A stretch of DNA of 64,000 bases, from contig NZ_CP007410.1 of the NCBI RefSeq assembly GCF_000585995.1, forward strand, positions 3,313,430 through 3,377,429, written 5' to 3'. Position numbers and translations under genes: made by a program. The notes under the pieces were generated by a model. It was not told the origin of the DNA, did no database searches, and saw only the letters and a program-made list of their open reading frames with translations. Every line of letters begins with the position of its first letter. The first letter of the stretch is position 1. Below are positions 9,846 to 18,071 of this stretch, in pieces. Source of the stretch: Pseudomonas brassicacearum (GTDB lineage: Bacteria; Pseudomonadota; Gammaproteobacteria; Pseudomonadales; Pseudomonadaceae).

Positions 9846-10703
9846 ATGGTCGACTACCCTTTCCCACCTTTTCCAAAACAAAGCCAGCCTGTCCCTGGAT
9901 CGCAGCAGAAAATGGATCCTTATCCCGACTGCGGCGAGCAGAGCTACACCGGTTCCGGACGGCTGGCAAACAAGATAGCCCTGATCACCGGTGCCGACAG
10001 CGGCATCGGCCGCGCCGTTGCCATTGCGTTCGCCCGTGAAGGTGCCGACGTCGCGATCTCATATCTGGACGAACATGAAGACGCCAAGGAAACCGCCCGC
10101 TGGGTCGAACAGGCCGGTCGCCAGTGCCTGCTGCTGCCAGGCGATCTCGCCGATAAAAGCCAATGCCGAAAAATCGTCGACGAGACCGTCGCGCGCTTCG
10201 GCCGTATCGATGTCCTGGTCAACAACGCCGCGTTCCAGATGACCCACGAAAATCTGGAAGAGATTCCTGACGAAGAGTGGGTGCGCACGTTCGATATCAA
10301 CATCACAGCGATGTTCAGGATCTGCCAGGCCGCGTTGCCGCACATGAAGCCGGGCGGCTCGATCATCAACACCAGCTCGGTCAATTCCGACATGCCCAAG
10401 CCGACGCTGCTGGCCTACGCCACCACCAAGGGCGCCATCGCCAACTTCACCGGCGGCCTGGCGCAGATGCTCGGCCCCAAGGGTATTCGGGTCAATAGCG
10501 TGGCCCCGGGACCGATCTGGACACCGCTGATCGTGGCGACCATGCCGGAGGAAGAAGTGCAGAATTTCGGCACCCAGACGCCCCTGGGCCGTCCCGGTCA
10601 ACCGGTGGAAGTGGCGCCGATCTATGTGCTGCTGGCTTCGGATGAGTCCAGCTACATTTCTGGCTCCCGGTATGGGATCACGGGGGGCAAACCGATGCTT
10701 TGA
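9846..10703 (+). CDS. Short-chain dehydrogenase/reductase, YghA/general-stress type
   Basis: This 285-residue NAD(P)-dependent oxidoreductase has a classical Rossmann motif T-G-A-D-S-G-I-G at residues 48-55, N-N-A at 126-128, and the catalytic set S177/S178, Y191 and K195 (Y-A-T-T-K). The roughly 40-residue N-terminal extension rich in proline (P-F-P-P-F-P-K-Q-S-Q, then a G-R-L-A-N-K lead-in) marks the YghA/YdaD-like branch, often induced in stationary phase or salt stress. The start has GGAG eight bases upstream. Substrate is unknown. In P. aeruginosa a similar gene lies with LigD and a CinA-like gene in a stress cluster, matching the neighbours here. Confidence 0.88.
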   Translation: MVDYPFPPFPKQSQPVPGSQQKMDPYPDCGEQSYTGSGRLANKIALITGADSGIGRAVAIAFAREGADVAISYLDEHEDAKETARWVEQAGRQCLLLPGDLADKSQCRKIVDETVARFGRIDVLVNNAAFQMTHENLEEIPDEEWVRTFDINITAMFRICQAALPHMKPGGSIINTSSVNSDMPKPTLLAYATTKGAIANFTGGLAQMLGPKGIRVNSVAPGPIWTPLIVATMPEEEVQNFGTQTPLGRPGQPVEVAPIYVLLASDESSYISGSRYGITGGKPML

Positions 10704-10712
10704 TCAAAGCAT
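10695..10712. other. Perfect 18-bp palindrome across the SDR stop codon
   Basis: ATGCTTTGATCAAAGCAT is an uninterrupted 18-bp palindrome that includes the last codons and TGA stop of the SDR gene. It could form a short hairpin at the end of the transcript or a protein-binding site. It has no U-tract, so it is not a standard terminator. Confidence 0.4.
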
Positions 10713-10724
10713 GTGAAACACCCA

Positions 10725-10833
10725 TGTGGCGAGGGGATTTATCCCCGCTGGGGCGCGAAGCGGCCCTAAAAACTGGGCCCCCCAAATGAGGGACTGCTAC
10801 GCAGTCCAGCGGGGATAAATCCCCTCGCCACAG
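10725..10833. repeat. Inverted REP pair (GCGAGGGGATTTATCCCC type)
   Basis: TGTGGCGAGGGGATTTATCC on the left and its complement on the right enclose two inner hairpins (GGGGCGCGAAGCGGCCC and GGACTGCTACGCAGTCC). The doublet lies between the convergent SDR and DUF421 genes. It has the same core as the pairs at 13171 and 30404. Confidence 0.9.
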
Positions 10834-10856
10834 AGGCATTCTCAGGGAGGCTGGGA

Positions 10857-11303
10857 TCACTGTTCGTTGGCAATCACCGAAATCTTCCCATTACGCTCGA
10901 TAATCGCAAACTTGATCTGCTCCAGGGTCTCGATACCCTGGCTTGAACGCGCCGCCTCCATGATGTCTTCCTCGGTCAACCGGGCGTGGCGCAGCCGGCT
11001 GCGAAGGATTCGGCCGTGCTCGACAATGACCGTCGGACCACCGTCAATCAGCTGCGAAACCCATTTGGAACGCTGCTTGAGCAACGACAACCCGACGTCA
11101 ATGGCAATCAGCGTGACAATCACCATCAGCGCATTGGTCAACGAAAAATCGTCGCCGAGCAATGCCTGCTGGGTAGCCTCGCCAATGATCATCAACAGCA
11201 CGAAGTCGAAGGTGGTGATTTCCGCCAGCGAACGACGTCCGGCGATCTTGAACAGCACCAGCAATGCCAGGTAAATCGCGGCGGCCCGTAGCACTGAATC
11301 CAT
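10857..11303 (-). CDS. DUF421 (YetF-type) membrane protein
   Basis: This 148-residue protein has two or three N-terminal membrane helices (about residues 5-25 and 35-75, including the F-D-F-V-L-L-M-I-I-G-E motif), followed by a soluble domain carrying L-x-L-x-E-E-D-I-M-E-A-A-R and ending I-S-V-I. This is the organisation of DUF421/YetF proteins, whose function is largely unknown; some members are linked to sporulation or stress. It is shorter than Bacillus YetF (about 230 residues), as is common for Pseudomonas members. It starts 7 bp after the upstream gene on the same strand, so the two are probably cotranscribed. Confidence 0.8.
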   Translation of the reverse strand: MDSVLRAAAIYLALLVLFKIAGRRSLAEITTFDFVLLMIIGEATQQALLGDDFSLTNALMVIVTLIAIDVGLSLLKQRSKWVSQLIDGGPTVIVEHGRILRSRLRHARLTEEDIMEAARSSQGIETLEQIKFAIIERNGKISVIANEQ

Positions 11304-11310
11304 AGCTCAC

Positions 11311-11829
11311 CTAAGGGAAAATGAATTGATCGAAACTGACCGCGGCGCCACCGGGCACGGTGATACGGCTATGGTAAAGGCCCAGGCCCTCGCTCCGCAG
11401 TGACAGGTAAAGGCTGGCCTGGCCTTGGGCATCGGTCTGGACCCAGATCCGCATGCCCTGCCCCGCGCTTGCCGAACGCAGCGGCTGAGGTTGCAACGCT
11501 TCTACGTCGAAGCCTTCCAGCCAATCACCGCCCAGCTCGACCTCTACTGGCGTGTTGGGTTGTCCCTTGAGGCGCATGATCATCGCATTGGTGGAACCGC
11601 TTCGATGGAACCTCTCGTACTTGACGCCCAGGCTGCCATCACTGCTTTGGACCTCGCTGCTGCTCAAGGGGCCGCGGGAGAACAACCCAAGCAGGGTCAG
11701 CATCACCAACAGCACCAGGACGTACCAGCCCACCCGCTCGAACCGCCAGACCTTGAGCTGGTAGCCCATGTCTTCGCGCACCGGAAACGCGCGGCTGTGA
11801 AAATCTTCTGGCTCGGTGGGATCGGTCAT
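11311..11829 (-). CDS. Single-pass membrane protein of unknown function
   Basis: I do not recognise this 172-residue protein. It has a hydrophilic N-terminus of about 33 residues, one clear transmembrane helix (about residues 34-51, V-G-W-Y-V-L-V-L-L-V-M-L), and a roughly 120-residue mostly beta-strand domain predicted outside the cytoplasm. The ribosome site GGGAGG precedes the ATG. It lies 9 bp downstream of the PncC/CinA-type gene and 7 bp upstream of the DUF421 gene, so the three look like one operon. Any link between this protein and the DUF421 channel-like protein is an inference from spacing only. Confidence 0.7.
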   Translation of the reverse strand: MTDPTEPEDFHSRAFPVREDMGYQLKVWRFERVGWYVLVLLVMLTLLGLFSRGPLSSSEVQSSDGSLGVKYERFHRSGSTNAMIMRLKGQPNTPVEVELGGDWLEGFDVEALQPQPLRSASAGQGMRIWVQTDAQGQASLYLSLRSEGLGLYHSRITVPGGAAVSFDQFIFP

Positions 11830-11838
11830 GTTGCCTCC

Positions 11839-12339
11839 CTACCTGCGCTCACCGGCCAAGGCGCGTTGGTGAAAATGCTGTAGTTGAGTGAGGGCGTGTT
11901 CAGCGGCCCACAATTGCACCTGGCCGCGACTGCCAAAAAAGCGTTTTTGGCGGCTGAACAGCGCCCGCTGGCCGTTCACCTCGAACGCCCAGGCAAAGCA
12001 CACCGTACCGGCGGGAATGCCGTCCATGTCGTCAGGGCCGAGAATGCCCGTGGTGGCGACGGCCACGTTGGCGTTGGCGTCGTGCAGTGCGCCGAGGGCC
12101 ATTTCCTCGGCCACTTCACGGCTGGTGAGGTTGAACATCTCGATGGTGCGCGGGCTGACCCCCAGCAACCGCTGCTTTGCCTCCGGGGAGTACACCACGT
12201 AGCCGCTTTCGATCAGCGAACCACTGCCCGGCACCTCGGCCAGCAACGTGACGATCTGGCCGGCCGTGCAGGATTCCGCCGTGGTCAGGCGCAGTTCATG
12301 CTCACGCAGATAATCGCAAATGGAGTGGGCAACGCTCAT
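11839..12339 (-). CDS. PncC/CinA C-terminal-type nicotinamide-nucleotide amidohydrolase
   Basis: This 166-residue stand-alone CinA C-terminal domain carries T-T-A-E-S-C-T-A-G, G-S-G-S-L-I-E-S-G-Y-V-V-Y-S and T-G-I-L-G-P-D-D motifs. The family deamidates nicotinamide mononucleotide to nicotinate mononucleotide in the pyridine nucleotide salvage cycle; some copies lack activity. The glycine-rich T-G-I-x-G-P motif is present, although the usual T-G-I-A-G-P-x-G-G is altered to G-I-L-G-P-D-D-M-D-G, which may affect substrate or activity. A longer in-frame opening exists, but the ATG at 12339 has AAGGA at a workable distance and matches family length. It probably heads an operon with the next two genes. 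Confidence 0.82.
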   Translation of the reverse strand: MSVAHSICDYLREHELRLTTAESCTAGQIVTLLAEVPGSGSLIESGYVVYSPEAKQRLLGVSPRTIEMFNLTSREVAEEMALGALHDANANVAVATTGILGPDDMDGIPAGTVCFAWAFEVNGQRALFSRQKRFFGSRGQVQLWAAEHALTQLQHFHQRALAGERR

Positions 12340-12506
12340 GACAAGACGTCCTTTCAGGGTGCTGATGGGTTGACCCTTGCCGTTATGATTCATTCCCTTT
12401 ATCGCGCCGCGGCCCGGGCGCGGTAAATAAATGAAACCCCTGTCTGTTGCTGTACCTCAAATTCATAAGGGCCTCACGCAGAGGCTGTCTTGATCAGGAG
12501 GTCGTC

Positions 12507-13118
12507 ATGTCTGCGCCTTTCGTCAAACTGTTCACCCATCCCGAGTTCGCCTGGGCGGACATCCGTGAACAAGAACAGGCTCACCCGCGTCATTACTTGG
12601 CCCATTTGCTGCTGTTGGCCCTGATACCCGCCGTGTGCCTATACGTCGGTACCACCTGGACCGGCTGGAGCCTGGCCGAAAACGAAACGGTACGGCTCAG
12701 CAGCGCCAGTGCACTTCAGTTATGTGTGCTGCTGTACCTGACCATCGTCGCCGGCGTGGTGCTCATGGGCATGTTCATTCGCTGGATGTCCCGCACCTTC
12801 GATGCTCGTCCGACGATCAACCAGTGCATCGGTTTCGCAGCCTATACTGCCACGCCGTACTTCCTGGCCGGGATTGCCGGGCTCTATCCCAGCCGTTGGC
12901 TGGCGGTGGCCGTGTTGGCGGCGGCCTCGGCCTATTCGACGTTTTTGCTGTTCGTCGGGCTGCCCAAGTTCATGGGCCTCAGGAAAGAGCAAGGCCTGCT
13001 GTATTCGGCCAGCGTCTGGGGCGTAGGGCTGTTGGTGCTGGTGACCATCCTGGTGGAAATGATCCTGCTCTGGTTCAACGTCTTGCAGCCGGAATATCTG
13101 CGGGTTCCAGTGGGCTGA
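12507..13118 (+). CDS. Yip1-family inner-membrane protein
   Basis: This 203-residue protein begins S-A-P-F-V-K-L-F-T-H-P-E-F-A-W-A-D-I-R and then has about five transmembrane helices. This is the pattern of bacterial Yip1-domain proteins found widely in Pseudomonas, whose function is unknown. The start ATG at 12507 follows a strong CAGGAGG site; an upstream in-frame start is ignored. It is divergent from the PncC-type gene and followed by a REP pair, so it is probably a single-gene transcript. Confidence 0.82.
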   Translation: MSAPFVKLFTHPEFAWADIREQEQAHPRHYLAHLLLLALIPAVCLYVGTTWTGWSLAENETVRLSSASALQLCVLLYLTIVAGVVLMGMFIRWMSRTFDARPTINQCIGFAAYTATPYFLAGIAGLYPSRWLAVAVLAAASAYSTFLLFVGLPKFMGLRKEQGLLYSASVWGVGLLVLVTILVEMILLWFNVLQPEYLRVPVG

Positions 13119-13170
13119 ACATCGACTGCAATTTGGCAACTGCGTGCCGGACAGTTGTGGTGTGGCTAAG

Positions 13171-13269
13171 CCCTGTGGCGAGGGGATTTATCCCCGATCG
13201 AGTGCGGAGCACTCGCCTGACATGGGGCTGCTTTGCAGCCCAGCGGGGATAAATCCCCTCGCCACAGGG
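13171..13269. repeat. Inverted REP pair with perfect ends (GCGAGGGGATTTATCCCC type)
   Basis: CCCTGTGGCGAGGGGATTTA and its exact complement form the two ends. Inner hairpins are CGAGTGCGGAGCACTCG and GGGGCTGCTTTGCAGCCC. The pair lies between the convergent Yip1 and ligD genes. Confidence 0.92.
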
Positions 13270-13301
13270 TTAGTTAGTCACAGGGCTTACTTCCACAGGG
13301 G

Positions 13302-15929
13302 TTACTTCTCAGTCTTCTTCATACCAATCCGCCGACGCATGTCGGCGGTGATGCTCTGGCGGGTTTTCTTCAAGTCTGCCCATGGCTCGTGACCGACTTC
13401 CACCAGGCGCTCATGGACGTTGTGCACGTTCCACAGGTTCGCCCCCTTTAGCTCGGCCACTTCTTCGCGAAAAATGGGCACCGACACGGGCAGCCCCTCC
13501 CGGGTGCGGGCGGCGTAAGCGCAGATGGTCGTAGCGCCCAGGCCGTTACGCAGGTAGTCGATGAAAATCCGCCCTACCCGGTTTTTCGGCCCGGATACCG
13601 CCGAAAAACGGTCAGGCAGCAGCTTGGCCATGTGGCTGACAATGGCATGGCTGAAGCCCTTGACCTCGTCCCAGCCCAGTTTGCGCGTCAGCGGCACCAC
13701 CACATGAATACCCTTGCCGCCGCTGGTCTTGAGAAACGACTTCAGCCCCAATTCGTCGAGCACCGATAACGTCAGTTGCGTGGCCTCGACCATGCTTTTC
13801 CAGGGCAACGCCGGGTCCGGATCGAGATCAAGGACGAAGCGGTCTGGCTTGTCCAGATCGACTGAGGTCGCGTTCCAGGTATGCAACTCCACCGTGCTCA
13901 TCTGCACCGCACCGATCAGCGCCTCGGCGTTGTTGATGATCATCACCGGCTGCCCCGTCAGCGCCTTGTCCAGGCTGGTAATGCCGGGGATCGCCAAACG
14001 CTCGGCGTTCTTCTGGAAGAACAACTCGCCAGCGATGCCATCCGGGGCCCTGACCAACGCCACCGGGCGATCCGCCAGTTCCGGCAGGATGAACTCGGCA
14101 ACGCTGGCGTAATACTCGGCCAGTTGCAGCTTGGTGGTGCCGCTGCTGGGGTCGATGACCCGTTCCGGATGGGTGATGCGCACCTTGCCGTCCATGGCCG
14201 ACGCCTGACCGGCTTTGGGTTTGGCTTTCGCCTTGGGCTTGCTCGGGGTCGCTTCGGGTTCTTGTTTGGCTGGGGATTTTCTCTTTTCGGCGGGCTTTTT
14301 CACCGGTTTCGCCAACTCCTGGGTAATCGCCTTGGCCGGCTTGTCGCTGCGCAAACCATGGAACACTGCATGGCGCACCGAGCCGTCCTTGGTCATCTCG
14401 GCAAACGCCACTTCGGCCAGCAAGGTCGGTTCAAGCCAGTGCACGCCCTTGGCTTCGTAGCCGGTAGGCGGATTGACCACGGCGGGCTTTTTCGTCTCCA
14501 GGGGCAACAACTGCTGATAGATGCTCTTGAGGGTGGTTTCGTTAAACCCGGTACCCACCTTACCGGCGTAGCGCAGCTCGCCACTGTCGGCATCATGCAG
14601 CCCCAGCAGCAAGGCGCCGAAGGCACTGCGAGCCCCCTTGGGGTCGCTGAAACCGACCACCACGAACTCCTGGCGGTTCTTGCATTTGAGCTTGATCCAA
14701 TCGTTGCTGCGCCGGGACACATAGGCGCTGCCCAACCGTTTGCCGATCAGCCCTTCCATCTGCATCTGGCAAGCGCTGTTAAGCAGCGCTTCAGGGGTTT
14801 CTTCAAAGGCATCGGAGAATCGCAGCAGCGGATCTTCGTTAGCCTCCAACACGGCGGCCAGTGCGGTTCGCCGCTGCTCCACCGGCACTTTGCGCAGATC
14901 CATACCATTGAGGTAAGGCAGGTCGAACAGGTAATAGCCGATCTTGCCACTGCTGCCGACCTCAAAGGCATTTTGCAGGGCCTGAAAGTCCGGCACGCCC
15001 TGTTCGTTGGCAACGACCATCTCACCGTCCAGCCAGGCTGACTCCAAGCCCAACGCGGCCAGGGCTGCGGCCTGCTTCGGCAGTTTATGGGTCCAGTCAT
15101 GGCCGTTACGGGTGATGAGCCTGACATCGCCGTTTTCGATACGCGCCATGACCCGGTAACCGTCGAACTTGATCTCGTAGAGCCATTCGCCGTCGGGGGC
15201 GCTGTCCACTAATGTTGCCAGCTCCGGTTTGAGCGTCTCGGGGATCGGCCCGGCCACCGCGCCGCTGAGGCTGGTTTTCGAGGCCTTTTTTGTCGACTTG
15301 GCCTTGGCGGTTTTTTCAACGGCTTTCACGGCTTTGGTGGCGGCCTTGCCCCGACGCTTGGGCACGATGGTGCGCTCGCTGAGCACGCTGTCCGGGGCTT
15401 CCTGCACCACGTCGTAGTCGCTTTCGGGGCGGGCTGCTTCGTCCTGATGCTTGATCAGGAACCACTGCTCTTGCTTGCCGGGCATGTGGGTACGCACCAG
15501 GTTCCACAGGCCACTGAGCTTTTCGCCTTGCAGCTCGAACTTGAGTCGGCCTTTTTCATAGGCCTCAAAAGGATCGCCCTGGGGAATCCACACGCCCCGG
15601 TCCCAGACAATGACATCACCGGCACCGTAGTGGCCTTCGGGGATGCTGCCTTCAAACGTCGCGTAATCCAGTGGATGATCTTCGACATGCACCGCCAGGC
15701 GCTTGACCTTTGGGTCCAAGGACGGCCCCTTGGGCACCGCCCAGCTCTTGAGCGCGCCGCCAAGCTCCAGGCGGAAGTCGTAATGCAGCCGTGTGGCATC
15801 GTGTTTCTGAATGCAGAATTGCAAAGCGTGAGCGCTTTTCGCCGATTTGCGCGAGCGTTTCGCTGCCGGTTCCGGGGTGGCGGCGAAATCGCGCATACGG
15901 TTGTAGTCATCCAGGGTCTTGCTACTCAT
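13302..15929 (-). CDS. ligD: DNA ligase D (phosphoesterase-ligase-polymerase)
   Basis: This 875-residue multidomain enzyme of bacterial non-homologous end joining has domains in the Pseudomonas order. First is the 3'-phosphoesterase (about residues 1-200, H-D-A-T-R-L-H-Y-D-F-R-L-E). Next is the ATP-dependent ligase (about 230-530, adenylated lysine K254 in E-I-K-F-D-G-Y-R). After a Lys/Ala/Pro-rich linker comes the primase-like polymerase (about 580-875, H-P-E-R-V-I-D and D-L-D-P-D-P metal motif). It seals double-strand breaks with Ku, which is not in this window. Its start overlaps the ybdK-like gene by 4 bp, so it ends the four-gene unit that begins at 19457. Confidence 0.96.
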   Translation of the reverse strand: MSSKTLDDYNRMRDFAATPEPAAKRSRKSAKSAHALQFCIQKHDATRLHYDFRLELGGALKSWAVPKGPSLDPKVKRLAVHVEDHPLDYATFEGSIPEGHYGAGDVIVWDRGVWIPQGDPFEAYEKGRLKFELQGEKLSGLWNLVRTHMPGKQEQWFLIKHQDEAARPESDYDVVQEAPDSVLSERTIVPKRRGKAATKAVKAVEKTAKAKSTKKASKTSLSGAVAGPIPETLKPELATLVDSAPDGEWLYEIKFDGYRVMARIENGDVRLITRNGHDWTHKLPKQAAALAALGLESAWLDGEMVVANEQGVPDFQALQNAFEVGSSGKIGYYLFDLPYLNGMDLRKVPVEQRRTALAAVLEANEDPLLRFSDAFEETPEALLNSACQMQMEGLIGKRLGSAYVSRRSNDWIKLKCKNRQEFVVVGFSDPKGARSAFGALLLGLHDADSGELRYAGKVGTGFNETTLKSIYQQLLPLETKKPAVVNPPTGYEAKGVHWLEPTLLAEVAFAEMTKDGSVRHAVFHGLRSDKPAKAITQELAKPVKKPAEKRKSPAKQEPEATPSKPKAKAKPKAGQASAMDGKVRITHPERVIDPSSGTTKLQLAEYYASVAEFILPELADRPVALVRAPDGIAGELFFQKNAERLAIPGITSLDKALTGQPVMIINNAEALIGAVQMSTVELHTWNATSVDLDKPDRFVLDLDPDPALPWKSMVEATQLTLSVLDELGLKSFLKTSGGKGIHVVVPLTRKLGWDEVKGFSHAIVSHMAKLLPDRFSAVSGPKNRVGRIFIDYLRNGLGATTICAYAARTREGLPVSVPIFREEVAELKGANLWNVHNVHERLVEVGHEPWADLKKTRQSITADMRRRIGMKKTEK

Positions 15930-17089
15930 GGACCACCTGCGACCTGCTGCAGCGCCGAATCGGCCACGGGCATCCCCGCGGTTTCCGCCAGCAATTGATC
16001 GACGACCCGGCTCAAGGCCTGCTCGGTGGAGTCACCCAGCAGCAACCCTTGTTCGTAGACAACAATTTGCCGATCGGCGCTGGTGCCTTCCTGCACCATG
16101 CGACGTGCTTGCTTGAAGACGTCTTGAACCCCCAGGGCGGCGGCCGTTTCACCAAAGGTTTCCTCTGCAACCGTCAGCCACTCACCGATCAGCATGGGCT
16201 GTTCCTGTCCCTCGGCGATGAACTCCGCCAGAATCCCGTGGCGTTTGGCCCGCCAGCGGTTTTCCTTGAGCATCCAGTGGGACATCAGGCTGTAGTTGGC
16301 ACCCGGCCGGGGTTGAGCAATGGCATGGGCGACCATCAGGCGAAACAGCGAGACGAGGCACAGGACGTCTTCGACCCGAGGGCAGGCATCGCAAATGCGC
16401 AGTTCCAGCGTGGGGTAACGTGACGACGGTCGTATCACCCACCAACAGTCGCTGGCCTGGTGAATGGAACCGGTGCGCATGAGCATGTCGACGTAGCCGG
16501 CGAAACCCGACTCGTCCTCGAAGAACTCCGGGACACCCATGCGCGGCCATTCATCGCAAGCGACCTGGCGATAGCTGCTGAACCCGCTGTAGGCGCCGTT
16601 CCAGAACGGTGATGAAGCGCTCAGCGCCAGGAACATCGGCAGCCAAGGCAAAACCTCGTTCATGACCCGCACCCGATCCTGGGTCGCGGGCACTTCCACG
16701 TGCACATGCAGACCCGACAACACACTACGCCGCGCCACCCGTTGGTAATCGTCGAACAGTTGCTGGAAATGCAGTTCATCGGTGGGTTGCAGCACCTGGG
16801 TCGCCATCGGGTGGGAACCGGCGCTGAGCAAGCCCAGGCCATAGGGCGCCAGGCGCTGGTTCAGGCCCGTGCGCACCTGGGTCAGGTAATCGGCGGCCTC
16901 AGGCAGGCTGCGGAAGATGGGCGAGGCCATCTCGACCTGGCTTTGGAACATTTCATGGGCGAAATGCTTGCCCAGCTCGACCCGGCACGCCGCGACAGCC
17001 GCCGCTGGGGGTTGACCGGGCATACAGCGGGTCTGCAGGTCGGTGATGAAATACTCCTCTTCAATACCGAACTTCATGCGCCTGTTCAT
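15926..17089 (-). CDS. YbdK-type carboxylate-amine ligase (GCS2 family)
   Basis: This 387-residue protein of glutamate-cysteine ligase family 2 opens M-K-F-G-I-E-E-E-Y-F, the YbdK signature. It also has the E-M-A-S-P-I and G-S-H-P-M segments and the G-L-H-V-H-V-E motif that binds metal and ATP. Family members join an amine to a carboxylate with ATP; E. coli YbdK has weak gamma-glutamyl-cysteine synthetase activity, but the true substrate is usually unknown. GGAGGG lies eight bases before the ATG. It overlaps the methyltransferase upstream by 29 bp and ligD downstream by 4 bp. Being next to an oxidase and a methyltransferase suggests it builds a small amide rather than glutathione; this is an inference. 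Confidence 0.88.
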   Translation of the reverse strand: MNRRMKFGIEEEYFITDLQTRCMPGQPPAAAVAACRVELGKHFAHEMFQSQVEMASPIFRSLPEAADYLTQVRTGLNQRLAPYGLGLLSAGSHPMATQVLQPTDELHFQQLFDDYQRVARRSVLSGLHVHVEVPATQDRVRVMNEVLPWLPMFLALSASSPFWNGAYSGFSSYRQVACDEWPRMGVPEFFEDESGFAGYVDMLMRTGSIHQASDCWWVIRPSSRYPTLELRICDACPRVEDVLCLVSLFRLMVAHAIAQPRPGANYSLMSHWMLKENRWRAKRHGILAEFIAEGQEQPMLIGEWLTVAEETFGETAAALGVQDVFKQARRMVQEGTSADRQIVVYEQGLLLGDSTEQALSRVVDQLLAETAGMPVADSALQQVAGGP

Positions 17090-18062
17090 CGATAGTCCCT
17101 CCGATACCCGCGCCGATGCGGGTTACAACCAACGCCACCACGGCGATCCTTTCCACGTCCTGATAACCCGGCGTGAGCAGTTCCTCACCGAACACATCCG
17201 GGTCCAATTCTCGATAGGTCCAGCCAAACTCCGCCGAGTCACGCCATGGCCTGAGCGCTTCGAGAAACGGATCTCGGCCATCGACCATTGCCACGCCGGT
17301 ATAGAGCACCAGCGAACCACCCGGTGTGAGTCGGGGCAAGGCCTGCTCGACGATGCGCAACGACAGCCCGGCACCAAGCACCCCGCCACCATGACGATAG
17401 GCGCGCTCGGACGGATCAGCCATGTATGGCGGGTTGGCGACAATCAGGTCGAAGCTGCCCTCCACGTCCTGTAGCACGTCGCTGCGGGCGATTTCGACGT
17501 TGGCCACTTCGGCCAATGCCGCATTCACCGCAGTCAGGCGCAGGGCCAGCGGGTTTATGTCCAGGGCCAGCACCTGAGCTTCGCGCCGGGCCCGGGCAAT
17601 CACCAGGGCCCCGACACCGGCGCCACAGCCGATGTCCACGGCACGATGCACCGCTGTGAAGTTCTGTTGCAGATGAGTATGGATCAGTTGTGCGAAGCGG
17701 TAGCTGTCCGGGCCGAAAAACACCGCATCATTGGCCTGGGTGGGGAATTGCGAATGGGCAAACAGCAAACCATCCAGGCTCGACCAGCGCACCCGGCTAC
17801 GCAACAGGCCGTCGCGCGCCTCCAGTACTTCGGCTTCCTGCAATTGCCGCTGCTCATCGGCGCTGATCAGCCCCGCGGCAAACGGCCGCGACCAGCCAAA
17901 CACATCCCGTAGTGTCTTGGCGCGCTCGTTGCCAGGCCGTTGGTTGACCCGCTCGTGGGTCAGGGGCGTCGGGGTGATGAAACGATAGCCGTCAGCTTGC
18001 AAGCGGCGGCCCAATTGCAGCAAGGCCAGGTCCGCTTCGGACAGGCGTTCTTCTGGATTCAT
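17061..18062 (-). CDS. Class I SAM-dependent methyltransferase (HemK/PrmC-like)
   Basis: This 333-residue protein has the SAM-binding motif V-D-I-G-C-G-A-G-V-G-A-L, the acidic A-L-D-I-N residue of motif II, and the N-P-P-Y motif typical of enzymes methylating nitrogen of glutamine, adenine or related groups. The N-terminal ~130 residues are a separate substrate-recognition region with F-G-W-S-R-P-F, as in HemK-like methyltransferases annotated near LigD in Pseudomonas. A strong AGGAG site precedes the ATG. It starts 9 bp after the oxidase gene and overlaps the ligase gene by 29 bp. Whether the substrate is protein, nucleic acid or the ligase product is unknown. Confidence 0.85.
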   Translation of the reverse strand: MNPEERLSEADLALLQLGRRLQADGYRFITPTPLTHERVNQRPGNERAKTLRDVFGWSRPFAAGLISADEQRQLQEAEVLEARDGLLRSRVRWSSLDGLLFAHSQFPTQANDAVFFGPDSYRFAQLIHTHLQQNFTAVHRAVDIGCGAGVGALVIARARREAQVLALDINPLALRLTAVNAALAEVANVEIARSDVLQDVEGSFDLIVANPPYMADPSERAYRHGGGVLGAGLSLRIVEQALPRLTPGGSLVLYTGVAMVDGRDPFLEALRPWRDSAEFGWTYRELDPDVFGEELLTPGYQDVERIAVVALVVTRIGAGIGGTIDEQAHEVRY

Positions 18063-18071
18063 GCAGGGCTC

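Noticed and set aside
13881..15041. 386-residue plus-strand frame opposite ligD
   Set aside because: Shadow of ligD with Gly/Leu/His-rich sequence and no start signals.
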